Of a stretch of 64,000 nucleotides of DNA, positions 1 to 10,572 are shown piece by piece. Below the pieces are notes generated by a model. That model had not been told where the DNA came from, did not search any database, and saw only the letters and a list, made by a program, of their open reading frames with translations. Where the stretch lies: positions 1,736,001 through 1,800,000 of the forward strand of contig KN832870.1 of the NCBI GenBank assembly GCA_000827325.1, given 5' to 3'. A program made the position numbers and the translations under genes. Numbering within the stretch: the stretch's first letter is position 1; each line of letters starts with the position of its first letter. The stretch is from Oidiodendron maius Zn. Its lineage: Eukaryota > Ascomycota > Leotiomycetes > Myxotrichaceae.

Positions 1-751
1 TGTCAGCGAGGGAGTTTCTGCCACCGTGCCGTATCTCCTAGTCCATCGTGCCTTTCCATCTTGAAGAGCAGCTCTCAGGCTCCTCTTGAGCACAGGAGAG
101 TACCTGCTACGCATCTTGAACTGTGTTGTCAGCTCAGTTGAAGGTGACCAGGTCGTTTTGCTCTGTTGTGAGCTGGCAGTATATTTTGGCGGGCAGGAAA
201 GACTCGGTTGAGGGGTTGTTGAGTGGGTCGGCTATGGCCCCGATACCTGGACCAAGCTTTCAGGACAAGGGAAGAATCACTATCAATAATAATGACAATA
301 ATAATGAGATCGTCAATATTGCTTTCCACGACCTTCTGAGTCCGTGCTGTCTGTGGTTTTGTTGAGACGTTGAGTCGCCAGCTGCAAAATCAATCGTTGG
401 AAGGATACTGTATCGGGCCACCGGCTACGCTCGGTATTGGAGGCTACAGGGCGGGAAATTGTGGTTCCAGAGCCCATGGGCACTACCCTGTAAGCTTATT
501 ACTGTTTAGATATCCGCGGATGCTGGTTGGGGCATTGGCTCTCCATCTCTTTATCCCATGGACACGCGTGATATAGCATTTGGTCTCCGGAGGGTCTAGG
601 GCTAGGCGACACTAGAGAATGGGAGCCGGCTGGACAGTCGAGTAGTTTCAGAACACAACTACTGGCGTCTCATAGGATGGTGGTAATAATGTCGAGATAT
701 AGGGTAGCGGGCTACTCGGGTCTGCATTCTACTTTAGCTGCGAGATCGGCC
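1..751. other. Leading intergenic stretch, no gene seen
   Basis: All six frames hold only short unrelated open frames with no recognisable domain. The last part should hold the bioDA promoter and leader. No repeat or RNA gene was seen. Confidence 0.5.
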
Positions 752-3389
752 ATGAGTGGAGGAGAGCTCTGGGCTTGGGAGAAACAGAGGTATCCCCTAC
801 TTCTTTTCTGTCCTGAATAGGTCAATTGAATCCTAACTCGGACTAGGAATTGGCAGAGGCTCTACTCTACAAAACTGCCTTCAAAGCCGTCTTCGCTATG
901 GCGAAATCTAAGAGCATATCAGATCTATGGCGCAAACACTAATGTGGGTAAGACAGTTATGTCCACCATACTCTGCAAAACGCTTGCACGGAGCCAGCCT
1001 ACACCAAAAATCTGGTACCTGAAACCAATCTCTACTGGCCCATTGGAAGAAGCAGACGATAGGCATATCTCTCGTTTCTCTCCTGAAGCCAATACCAGAT
1101 GTCTATTTCAATTTGACGAAGCAGTCAGCCCTCATATCGCTGCGCGATCTAAACCTGTACGACTTCATCTCCTTCGTGTAGCCAATACTAATCACGAGAC
1201 AGCCCCTACCCGACTCGGAAGTCTTGGACGGCGTTCTGAAATATCTGACGGAATGCTCTCAGTTTAAGTCTGGCGTTGCTCTAGTAGAAACTGCAGGCGG
1301 CGTGCACTCCCCAACCCCAAGCGGATCCTCTCAAGCAGATCTCTACCGCCCACTCCGCCTTCCCATATGGCTGGTTGCAGACCACCGGCTTGGAGGAATC
1401 TCTGCTACCATATCAGCGTTTGAGTCTCTTCATGTGAGAGGCTACGATGTAGACGCGGTGCTTCAATTTCGGGATGATTATTATCAGAACCATGAGTATC
1501 TCAAAACATATTTTGAGAAAAAGGGCATTTCAACTGTATCCATACCTCTTCCACCGAAGCGAGAAGCGAACGAGGATGAGGATGTTGAAATTATGTCTGA
1601 CTACTATGAGAAGATGAGCAAGAATGAGGAAGTAAGAGAAATGATTGCACAGTCAGCTGAGAGGCACCGAACCAGAATACAGTCTCTCGAACAAATGGCA
1701 AGCAAGGCCTGCAAGCAAATCTGGTACCCTTTTACTCAACACAAGAATATATCGGAGAAAACCCTCCTCACAATCGACTCCGCATCCGGGGATTTCTTCC
1801 AAACCACAACTCCCATCATCTCCAATGACCAGGAGAATAATGGCCTGCTGAGCCCAACCTTCGATGGCTCAGCATCCTGGTGGACACAAGGACTAGGCCA
1901 CGGAAACCCCGATCTATCTCTCTCTGCAGCCTACGCAGCTGGCCGGTATGGGCACGTAATGTTCGCCAGCGCGATCCATGAGCCCGCTCTCAACCTCGCC
2001 TCGAGCCTCTTAAAGAACCTGGGCAACCCTCGATTAGGCAAAGTATTCTACTCAGACAACGGGAGCACAGGGATGGAAGTCGCGACAAAGATGGCGCTGA
2101 CGGCCGCATACGAGAGGTACAAGTGGAACGTGCCGAAGAGCGAGGTGGGGATTATAGGGCTCAAAGGGAGTTATCATGGGGATACGGTCGGGGCGATGGA
2201 TTGCTCGGAGCCGTCGACGTATAATGAGCGTGTGCATTGGTATCAGGGACGGGGATACTGGTTTGATTTCCCGCAGGTGAAGATGGTTAAGGGGAAGTGG
2301 ATTGTGGAGCCGCCTGCGGAGGTAGGAGGAGTGTTCGGGACGAGGAATGAGTTTGGGTCGTTGGGTGATATTTTTGATATCAAGACAAGATATGACTCCG
2401 CTACAGGACAGAGATACCGAAGGCATATCGAGGAAACTCTTCACAGGCTTGTTCGGGTGGAGGGTAGGACTTTTGGAGGTGTGATAATGGAACCTGTCAT
2501 TCTTGGTGCTGGAGGGATGTTATTTGCGTGCGTTTCCTTCCCATCCCGTCACTCACTATTATCTCCTGACCATAAACAGAGACCCCCTCTTCCAACATTG
2601 CCTCGTGCAAGTTGTTCGAGAAAACTCTCAAATCTTCGGCTCGCCTTCCACATCCTCAACCGATCCTTGTGCCTGGACAGGTCTACCTATCATATTCGAT
2701 GAAGTCTTCACTGGTATCTACCGTCTCGGCCGCTTCAGTGCTTCTTCGTTCCTTCAAATTCATCCAGACATCTCATGCCACGCCAAACTGCTAACGGGCG
2801 GTCTTGTCCCCCTCTGTGCCACCGTCGCGAGTGATAGCATATATTATGCTTTCCTGGGTACAGACAAGAGAGATGCGTTGTTGCATGGACATAGTTATAC
2901 AGCTCATGCAGTAGGATGTCAAGTGGCAAATACATCTCTCAATATGATGATGGACATGGACCGGGGCGGGAAATGGCAGGTATATAAAAATGACTGGACC
3001 GAACCGACTTCCACTTCACCAACGCAGATGCTGGATACAAATAGTCTTGATGTATGGAGTGTGTGGACGAAGGAATTTGTCCAGCAGATATCGAATCGTC
3101 GAGATGTCGAGAGCGTAGTGGCACTCGGCTCTGTTTTGGGGATTACTCTGCATGATAGTGAGCGTGGTGAGCTTCCATATCACTCCTTTCCCCTGCTAGA
3201 ACTAACTGGTTAGGTTACAACTCATCTGCCGCTGCTGGTCTACAAAAGAAGGTATTGGAAGGCTCAACAAATTTCAAGGTGCATTCAAGAGTGTTAGGAA
3301 ATGTGTTTTATCTCATGGCAAGTCAGGTATCAGAAAGGAAAAGTTTGCAAAGTATAGAGCGCCTCTTGCTCGACTCGTGTCTAAAGTAG
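752..3389 (+). CDS. bioDA: Bifunctional dethiobiotin synthetase / DAPA aminotransferase (BioD-BioA fusion)
   Basis: Carries out two consecutive biotin-synthesis steps: transamination of 8-amino-7-oxononanoate to diaminopelargonate, and ATP-dependent ring closure to dethiobiotin. Proposed exons are 752-789, 847-1156, 1203-2527, 2580-3166 and 3214-3389 (811 aa); all phases close. The N-terminal BioD half has the P-loop YGANTNVGKT and the motif VETAGGVHSP. The C-terminal aminotransferase half has WYPFTQH, a cofactor-phosphate loop (SDNGSTG), GSYHGDT, the PLP-ring aspartate in IIFDEVFTG and the Schiff-base lysine in HAKLLTGG. The fused architecture is the usual one in filamentous ascomycetes. The first exon is the weak point: the ATG at 752 is joined by an intron with a CTAAC branch site, but the start could differ. 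Tail-to-tail with the augmin gene. Confidence 0.9.
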
Positions 3390-3463
3390 TATTCGGGTAG
3401 AAAAATAACTGTATTTAGATATCTCAGGTATCTCTGCACTTAAGGTAGATTCGGCTCTTAACC

Positions 3464-5239
3464 TTAACGTAACCATCTCTCAACAAATTGTTCCCGATGA
3501 ACATTTCTCGCCTGCAGTTTCTGCAAATCTACCTGCTCCAATTTCTCCTGCAGCTGCTGAATATCGTTCTCAAGCGTCGAAAGCGACGACTCGACTTCCG
3601 GGTCTAGGAGGCTGATACTGTTATAAGGAGATTGGGCAAGGAGAGAATTGCGAAGTATGTGTAGGGTGACATGAGCATCAAGCAAGTGAGAAGAGATTGA
3701 GGTTTCTATCGTAGACTGAAGACTATGTGCATGTCCGTCTAGCTTATTCGCTCGGTCCAAAAAAGCTCTCTCGAGTGCGTCAATGCGAGACCGATCAGAC
3801 GCAGCATCTGGAAGGGAGATTCCAAGGTTTCGAAGGAGTTGCTGCTCAGGTTCGATTTCATCATCTATCGGTCCAGAGGAACGTCGACGGGTAGCTCGTC
3901 TCCTCACGGGAGAAGTCGCACCGGAAGATTTTGCCCTCTGAGCGCTTGGTCTCGCTGATGTGAGTTTTATATTCGGCGATTTGATTTCTGATCGTTGAAG
4001 CTCTTTTTTTGCTTCTTCTAGCATATACTGCAAGGCCATCTTATGGCATTGGTGTTCCTGGGTGTGTCGAACCAATATCTCAGTTCGTTCCACAAGATAT
4101 TGAAGGCAGTCGCGCATCTTTGGTGGATTAAGACGAGATAATAAATAGTGATACGGGTCGCTTACATATTTAATAGCCTTGACGGATCGATCTTGACCTT
4201 GCCCTTTTGTTGCAGAGATATCACGAAGTGCAGGTTCGAGGTAATGTTGTTCCGCAGACATTTGGGCGACTGGTAAAATCTCTGCATATAGAGACTCAAG
4301 CTCGTCCTGCAGATCAGAGACTTCTTGGTCGGTAGTATCATGACCGTCAGTACGTTGAACAGGGCTATTCAGCGCTTCCAAGTATATCCGATCAAGTTTT
4401 GTTCGGATTCCCTCAACAGTGTACTTTATAAGTCTAAATGCTCAGTTACTTCTCTTCGGACAGCCAAGGATATGTTACCTTGCACAGAGTTCTTTTATGC
4501 GCGCTATAGTATCAGTATCTTCTGACTGTACGGGGTCAAGGTCGTTAGCAAGTTTCTGGAGGCTGGATAACAATCTGTCATCTGATCTTAAAACTTCCTC
4601 TATCGACTGTTTCGTAGCCGTTTCGGAGGTCTTGCCTTGTTGTTCAAGCTCCGCGATTCGATCTTTCAAATTTAGAGTGAGCTCTTCAACCTGTTTGAAT
4701 TAGATCGTTACAAGCCATGCACTGTTTATACCAACAGCAGTAACAGTATTTCCCTTTTCCATTTCCCACGTTCCTTGCTGCATGTTGCCTACTTCTGACT
4801 GTCTCTGGCATAACCGTGCATTGTCCTTAACGAGCAAGCTCATAGCATTTTGCTGGAGCTTGAGACTCTCCGTCTGCTTCTCGATTGCTACAGAAGACCT
4901 CTTCAGTTCCTCGATTGCATCCTGAATATCTTTTTCATTGAGTCCTGGAAATATTGTGAGATCCTGAGAAGTAGACAAGGTATCCACCTTGCCAGACTTC
5001 AGCAGTGCCGAGTATCTATAAGCATTAGGTCAATTCACATATGGAAGTTACCATAAAGCCTACAATGCTGCCTCGTCTCTAGTCAACAGGGTCTCGGGTG
5101 ATAAATACTCATCCATCCACGCTTGAATGGCGGTCTGGCTCTCGGGGTTGTCAAATGCTGATTCGAGAGCATCACGATCGAACGGAATACCATGATCGCG
5201 GAGTATCCCCAGAAAGGATTCGAAAGAGTTGTCAGCCAT
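3464..5239 (-). CDS. HAUS augmin-like complex subunit 3 homologue
   Basis: Augmin recruits gamma-tubulin to existing spindle microtubules so that new ones branch from them; subunit 3 is one of its long coiled-coil scaffolds. Exons on the minus strand are 5239-5064, 5015-4732, 4683-4479 and 4433-3464 (544 aa). The N-terminus matches the HAUS3 globular domain: a short helical block ending in LLTRDEAALYSALLKSGK. Long heptad-rich helices follow, with a basic Arg/Ser-rich linker (around TSPVRRRATRRRSSG) before the last coiled coil. The third intron acceptor (4684) was chosen by phase and leaves a 48-nt intron. Filamentous fungi retain augmin while budding yeast lacks it. The identification rests on the N-terminal block and overall build; other coiled-coil proteins are less likely. 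Confidence 0.75.
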
Positions 5240-5445
5240 GCTGCACACGTTGGATGGCCGAGGTTGCGCCTTGTTTACTCTGGGAATGTTGATAGTAAAA
5301 ATAGGCTACCAGCCTTTCGGCAAAGTCCCCGCCGAAAGCCGGAGTCTCGAATCATTCTGGCCAGAGAACATGTCTCTTTTGCTAGATAAAATATGTTGGT
5401 TTTATATATATTTCTCCAGCGCATATAACCACCTCGTCATAAAAT

Positions 5446-7321
5446 ATGGCAGGCAGCGGGAGATGTATATCAGACGGCCTTACAGCGTTAAAATTGGTGA
5501 GAGATCGCCGGTTGCCCTTTCGATCTATGACGAGGCTGACAAGGCTGGCAGGTTACTCTACTGTCATGGCAACGTAACTTAAGAGCGTGGCTCTACGTGC
5601 CTGTAGGGGTTTTGATAATCCTACTTGTCTGTTACGGGGTGAATTCCTTGATCAGATTGAGTTCAGTTTCATTTCCAGCATCGGTTGCTCTCCTGGTGAC
5701 TCTGTTCTTTGCCCTGAACCTATGCAATCTCATCATTGGGGATCGCAGGACGAGAACTTTGATCAATATAATCGATATACCAGTATTTTTTAATCCCAGA
5801 GTCTTGATTTTTCTTCTGATAAATTGAATTAGGCAGGATTTGCACTCCGATACATCAATATATTTTTTACGCCATCGTTTGTATTCCAAGTCCAACTTTA
5901 TCCTCAGTGTCTGATGCACAATTTAGATTCGTGCTTTTACCATTAAGTCCTCCAATTAGCGGCATTGAGGTTGGAAAGATAATAACCGTCTTTGGTGGGT
6001 AGAGTCTGCATCAGTCATTACATAACTTGTTAATATTTCCTGCAGTTCTTGGCTTTTTGGTCATGTTTATAGCCATGGCTTACATTACTCGTGGCTTACA
6101 GCTCGTTCTGGGCTCCTCAAAGCGTACTATCACAGAGAGAGCAGAAGAGATGGGTAGTGAGAATGACACCATTCCTCTCACTGACACTTCACCTCGACAT
6201 CAGTCTGAAGTCACGTCTGTCAATGACTCGCAAACCTCTGAAATCTCACCACATCCTGCTGAAAGTCTTCCTACACCACCGAAAGTACGAGACCCTTCTC
6301 TTATCAGAGCTACTGGAGGGCCTCCGGAGAATAATTCACAACAGGAAGACTCAAGGTTAAGAAGGCAGATTTTACAGATGCCGTTGCCTCTCACCCGTCC
6401 CCAACGGTGGGCAGCACTCATCAATATCAATTTGGACAGGATTGTTTACAGCTTCATTTTCGTTTTTGTTGGAATACCGATATACTATTCCACTGGATAT
6501 GCAATGCCGGCTCACCTAACGTTCAACACTCTAGCCTACTTTGCTGCTCTTGCTCTGCCACCTCACTGGAAGCAATTCCTCCATCCAGTCCTAGTTTCTT
6601 CTGCGATAACCATTGTTGGAATATGGATTCTTGGTCTTATCCGAGGCGATAATTTGACTGAGACGCTCGCTGCATATAAAACCGGGACTAATTATCTCTT
6701 ACTCTGGCGTGGAAAAGATACCCTTATACCAGGGGCTGGTGATATCTTCAGCAGTGTTTTGGATGCTAGTATTATAGCACTCGCATTACCGATGTACAAT
6801 TATCGTTTGGAGCTAAAACGCCATTTCTTTGCCATCGTTGTTCCGAATCTAACCATGTCAGTGGCCTCTCTGTTTGGATATCCGGCATTATGTTACGCCA
6901 TTGGGATCTCGTCCAAACGAAGCCTGTCATTCGCTGCAAGGAGCCTAACGCTCGCCCTCGCCACTCCCACAGTCGAAAACCTCGACGGGGACTTGAACAC
7001 AGCAGCTGCTCTTGCTATTATGAGCGGAATTCTTGGAGTTCTGATAGGACCGAAATTGCTGAAATTGCTACGCATCCCTGAAGGTATAAACTCTATCTCA
7101 AGGTTTTAGTACACAAGCTCACGCATTCAGATGACTACGTTACAAGAGGTGTCACATTAGGAGGAAACTCAAGTGCAATTGCAACAGCACTTCTACTGTT
7201 GTCCGATCCTCGGGCAGCGGCGCTGTCTAGTTTATCGATGAGTCTCTTTGGGATAATAACGCTGGGATTAGCATCAGTGCCGCCTATAGCTAGAGCTATC
7301 TGTTCACTGGTTGAATTATGA
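5446..7321 (+). CDS. LrgA-LrgB fusion membrane protein (PLGG1-like)
   Basis: Exons are 5446-5496, 5552-5782, 5833-5876, 5927-5994, 6046-7083 and 7131-7321 (540 aa). The first half has LrgA/CidA-type helices (VPVGVLIILL, SVSFPASVALLVTLFF, then FVLLPLSPPISGIEVGK). A roughly 100-residue hydrophilic Ser/Pro-rich linker follows, then an LrgB/CidB half with many membrane helices and family blocks such as SVLDASIIALALP, ALATPTVENLDGD and GVTLGGNSSAIATA. In bacteria LrgAB/CidAB are holin-like or pyruvate-associated membrane proteins. In plants the fused form, PLGG1, is a plastid glycolate/glycerate transporter. In fungi the substrate and membrane are unknown, so a carboxylate-transport role is inference. 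Exon 3 is 44 nt and was fixed by phase and by continuity of the conserved FFTPS-FVLLP block. Confidence 0.85.
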
Positions 7322-7626
7322 ACGCAGCTTGCAGTTTTGATGATGTTTATTCTTGTCAATGAACCTACAAACGTTTGGCCCAATTAAAACTTCCCACAAC
7401 GCTGGACTAGCAATTGACTACCAGAGTGACAGCCATACAAAGCACCCCCAAGTTCCAATTCGGGATTGGTTCACGTTCCATAGAATCGCGAAGTTTATCA
7501 AGTTAGACTGCAGTACTAAATGTAGGCTCAACTTGTTCCAGCGAGTGAGGTTAGGCAAGTTCAGCATTGGAAGCAACCTCTGGCTACGGCGGGTTAGTAA
7601 AGGCTCAATGCATCAAGGATTTCTGC

Positions 7627-8261
7627 TTAGCGCACCTCCGGATCATCATTCCATCTTTGGATCAAATGGAGTCCTGAAGCGGTCTCAACAATCTCACTAA
7701 TTTCGTTTTTCTTGAGCTTGGCGGAAGCATTCCAAAACGGCATCTGCATTTGTCCAAAACCAAATTCTCCAAGAGTCCCAGACTTAACGGCACTACTATC
7801 ATCTGATTCAACCTTGGCCAGTTCTGGAAGAGTAATCTCATTATTCTTGTCGAGAATGGTCGCACGATGTTGCTCAAGGATTTCCCTAGCCTCCTCCTTA
7901 GTCCGCGTTATATTTGCCTATATAAGAGTTCAGAAGACCGTTATGCCCCTCGCATCGCGTAAAGCTTACCTCACGCCAACTACTTGGCCTCCGACTCTCC
8001 CTATGTTTAATGAGTAGATGGCTTGCTCGAATCCTTTGACCTAGGTACAGCTTGAGCTGCTTCTCATCGGTTCCTGGCGGTGGCAGCCATTGTGACAAAA
8101 ACTGGGCCTCGTTGAAGAAATAAGGTTTCTTCTTTGTGTCTGACCATCGTGGTTCCCAGCCGGACGGAAGACCTGTGTCAGCGGTCTTGTTGTAATTAGC
8201 AAGCTGGGAAGGTAACTAGAAGAGTAACCATGAGAGGAACATCCAGTCTAAAACATACCAT
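7627..8261 (-). CDS. Pin1/Ess1-type peptidyl-prolyl cis-trans isomerase (WW + parvulin)
   Basis: Isomerises phospho-Ser/Thr-Pro bonds; family members act on the RNA polymerase II CTD and mitotic substrates. Exons are 8261-8259 (the start codon alone), 8215-7970 and 7917-7627 (179 aa). The WW domain spans about residues 15-48, with both signature Trp (GLPSGWEPRW and SQWLPPP). The parvulin domain has the active-site histidine (RASHLLIKH), the phosphate-binding basic loop SRRPSSWR, and the second histidine in SGLHLIQRW. The position that is catalytic Cys in human Pin1 (SDCSSA) is Asp here (ESDDSSA), and the following loop is also altered (GFGQMQ where Pin1 has SRGQMQ). It is therefore a divergent Pin1 that should still bind phosphate. 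Confidence 0.9.
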
Positions 8262-8623
8262 CGTATTAAGAGATTGACGACGAAATCACACACAATTCTA
8301 TAGCAGGTATCGCAAGTATTACAGAACAGCCGGTGATGGTTCTACAAGAGAGTGTACAAGTAGAGCTGAGCTGATTTGTAGCGGGGTTTCGCCATCATGC
8401 ATTTACGGATTCCCTCTCGGCAAAACGGCTAAAGGCGGAGGTGATAACCTTGACGCTCTTTGTCTGTCGAGTATCTAAAACCATAGCCATCAAGACACAC
8501 GAACCCACCATTCGAAGAAGGTGGAATTTTAAGAGTGAATCGTCTATTTACATATCATCACCTACCTAATATCGTACTTGGATCCGATACATACGACTCT
8601 ACGACTGTCCAACTAGCGCCACG
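8262..8623. promoter_or_regulatory. Divergent promoter region, Pin1 / RPB9
   Basis: This 362-nt gap separates two divergent start codons and must hold both promoters. I recognise no specific operator. Confidence 0.4.
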
Positions 8624-9280
8624 ATGGCATCCCCGGCATCCAGCACAGGCGATGAGCAAAAGAAGAATATGGAACAGATCACCTTCCGCTTCTGCAGTGA
8701 ATGGTATTTATCTCCCTCGTTTTGCATCCTAGCATCAGCAAGTTCCATGCTGATGATGTATCCTGTAGTTCAAACATGCTGTACCCAAAGGAAGACCCAG
8801 ATACCCACCGACTACAGTTTGCCTGCCGAACATGCCAGTACTCTGAAGAGGCTGCATCCTCATGTGTCTTCCGAAATATTCTCAATAATGCAGTAGGAGA
8901 GACCGCTGGTGTAACACAGGACGTTGGATCGGATCCGACTGTGGGTTTACCTCTCTGTTTGTTGTGCGATTCTGTGTTGTGGTGTGAAGGCAGAAAGACA
9001 GGCAGTTTAGAGGACCAAGTGTCTCCCGATCTGACGCCTTCGGAGAGGCAGAAGCTTTCTCTAAACCTCTGCTGACATGACTCCGGTGTATAGCTCCCAC
9101 GATCGAATAAGACTTGCCCGAAGTGCAAAACGGAGGACGCCGTGTTTTTCCAGTCCCAGCAAAGATCTGCGGAGACTGGAATGGTAAGGGAATTCTCAGC
9201 GCTAGAATTCGACTACATACTAACGCACAATATAGAAACTTTTCTACGTCTGCTGCGGCTGCGGCCACATATTTTCATAA
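8624..9280 (+). CDS. RPB9: RNA polymerase II subunit RPB9
   Basis: Small zinc-ribbon subunit of Pol II that supports start-site choice, fidelity and TFIIS-stimulated cleavage. Exons are 8624-8703, 8769-8940, 9094-9183 and 9236-9280 (128 aa). The first ribbon is CSEC...CRTC; its second cysteine codon is split by intron 1. The second, TFIIS-like ribbon is CPKC...CCGCGH, with the conserved QQRSAETG segment before FYVCC. The second intron is long for this locus (153 nt). Convergent with uL14m, with only 173 nt between stop codons. Confidence 0.95.
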
Positions 9281-9453
9281 TATCCTAGGATTACATATTG
9301 TTCTGGCGTTTAAATGGACTGGGATATGCAGCATCAATAAAAAGAGGCGCATGGATTGGGTTATCTTCAAGGCAGATGGGAGGAATGATATGTACTTTAT
9401 TCGTTACCATGAACGCTAATTTCATAATTCTACACTCCTTCTGTACAATAGTC

Positions 9454-10019
9454 TTACAAATGCATTGGTGCCAGTGACAAAATCTTGGACCACTTCATCT
9501 TTCTCAGTTCCGTCCCAACGACACCTTCATAAATCTTTGTTAGAATAGATGCTAAGAGTCATAGGCAGAGGGAACTGACCATTTAATCTCGTTCCTATCG
9601 GCTCTCCTGCCTTGTTGATTAAGACGCAGGCATTGTCGTCAAATTTTACTACACTTCCATCTGGCCTCTGCCACTTCTTCTTTGTTCTGACAACCACAGC
9701 ATGCCGTATATCTCCTCGTCGAACTTTGTTGGCTGCAGATGTCGCAATGCTCGCACCTGGGCCCGATTCAGAGAAGTTTCTTTGCTTCTGGACTACGACA
9801 ATGATGCGGTCACCTAGGATCAATTCAGTATAAATACAGGCTCCAGATCATGACTACTGACCGATCCTAGCATGTCTCTTCATTTTCATGACCCTGGCGC
9901 ATTCTACCACTGCAGCGCCGGAATTATCGATGCAATTGAGCATCGTCTATAACGAAGTATCAGTACACTCTATTTCTACAAGCAATCTCAGTATTATGAC
10001 CGACCTTTAGCTGGATCAT
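9454..10019 (-). CDS. MRPL38: Mitochondrial large ribosomal subunit protein uL14m
   Basis: Mitochondrial member of the L14 family (MRPL38 in yeast), at the interface of the large subunit. Exons are 10019-10005, 9946-9862, 9813-9580 and 9524-9454 (134 aa). The sequence covers the L14 fold: [16 protein letters not shown], then [29 protein letters not shown] and a C-terminal [11 protein letters not shown]. No separate presequence is visible, as is common for this protein. The first exon is only 15 nt. Exons were joined by phase and by family continuity. Confidence 0.93.
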
Positions 10020-10572
10020 CTTCGACACATGCTAGATGAAAAAGTGATTGTTCACAATAGTGGAATCTTTTCGGCAATCGCACTTTGCGAGGTGTCTGGA
10101 CGCGCCTAATTTGTGCCTATTATTCCAGGCAAGAATCCCCTGCCACCGGATTGTTCAGTTCGAATTCAATAGCCACCTCTCTCTCCTATTGTCAGTTGTT
10201 CAAAATGAATAGTCACAATAGTTAGACCTTTACTGGTTCTGGCTTCCCGGCTCTTCACTCTATACCTCTGACCTTCTGCTCCACCCTTTGTACCAGTACA
10301 TATCCTCTGTACATTCAGCCTCACGTTCAGCCAACCCTTGATTACACGTCTGTCAAGTAATATCCAACATAAAGCGGTCTCTACTCTCTGCTCTGTACCG
10401 AGCCGAAATCTTGTCCCCTCGTTTACAATAGTTGCAATATTTCCGTGAAGGGGCACTGTTTCTCCATCCATTAGAGACAAATACACACTTGCCCAACATC
10501 GTACTGGACGACTCTCCAGCGATCTGACCAGGACGCCAATCACAGAAGGAGGTTTGAGGCATCTATTTCAAA
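10020..10572. promoter_or_regulatory. Divergent promoter region, uL14m / SET9
   Basis: This 553-nt spacer between divergent genes holds only short open frames without family features. It should contain both promoters and 5' leaders. No defined motif was identified. Confidence 0.4.

Noticed and set aside
9527-9579. Reading straight through the last uL14m intron
   Set aside because: It gives a non-family C-terminus (QFPLPM...). Splicing 9579-9525 restores the conserved [11 protein letters not shown] end.
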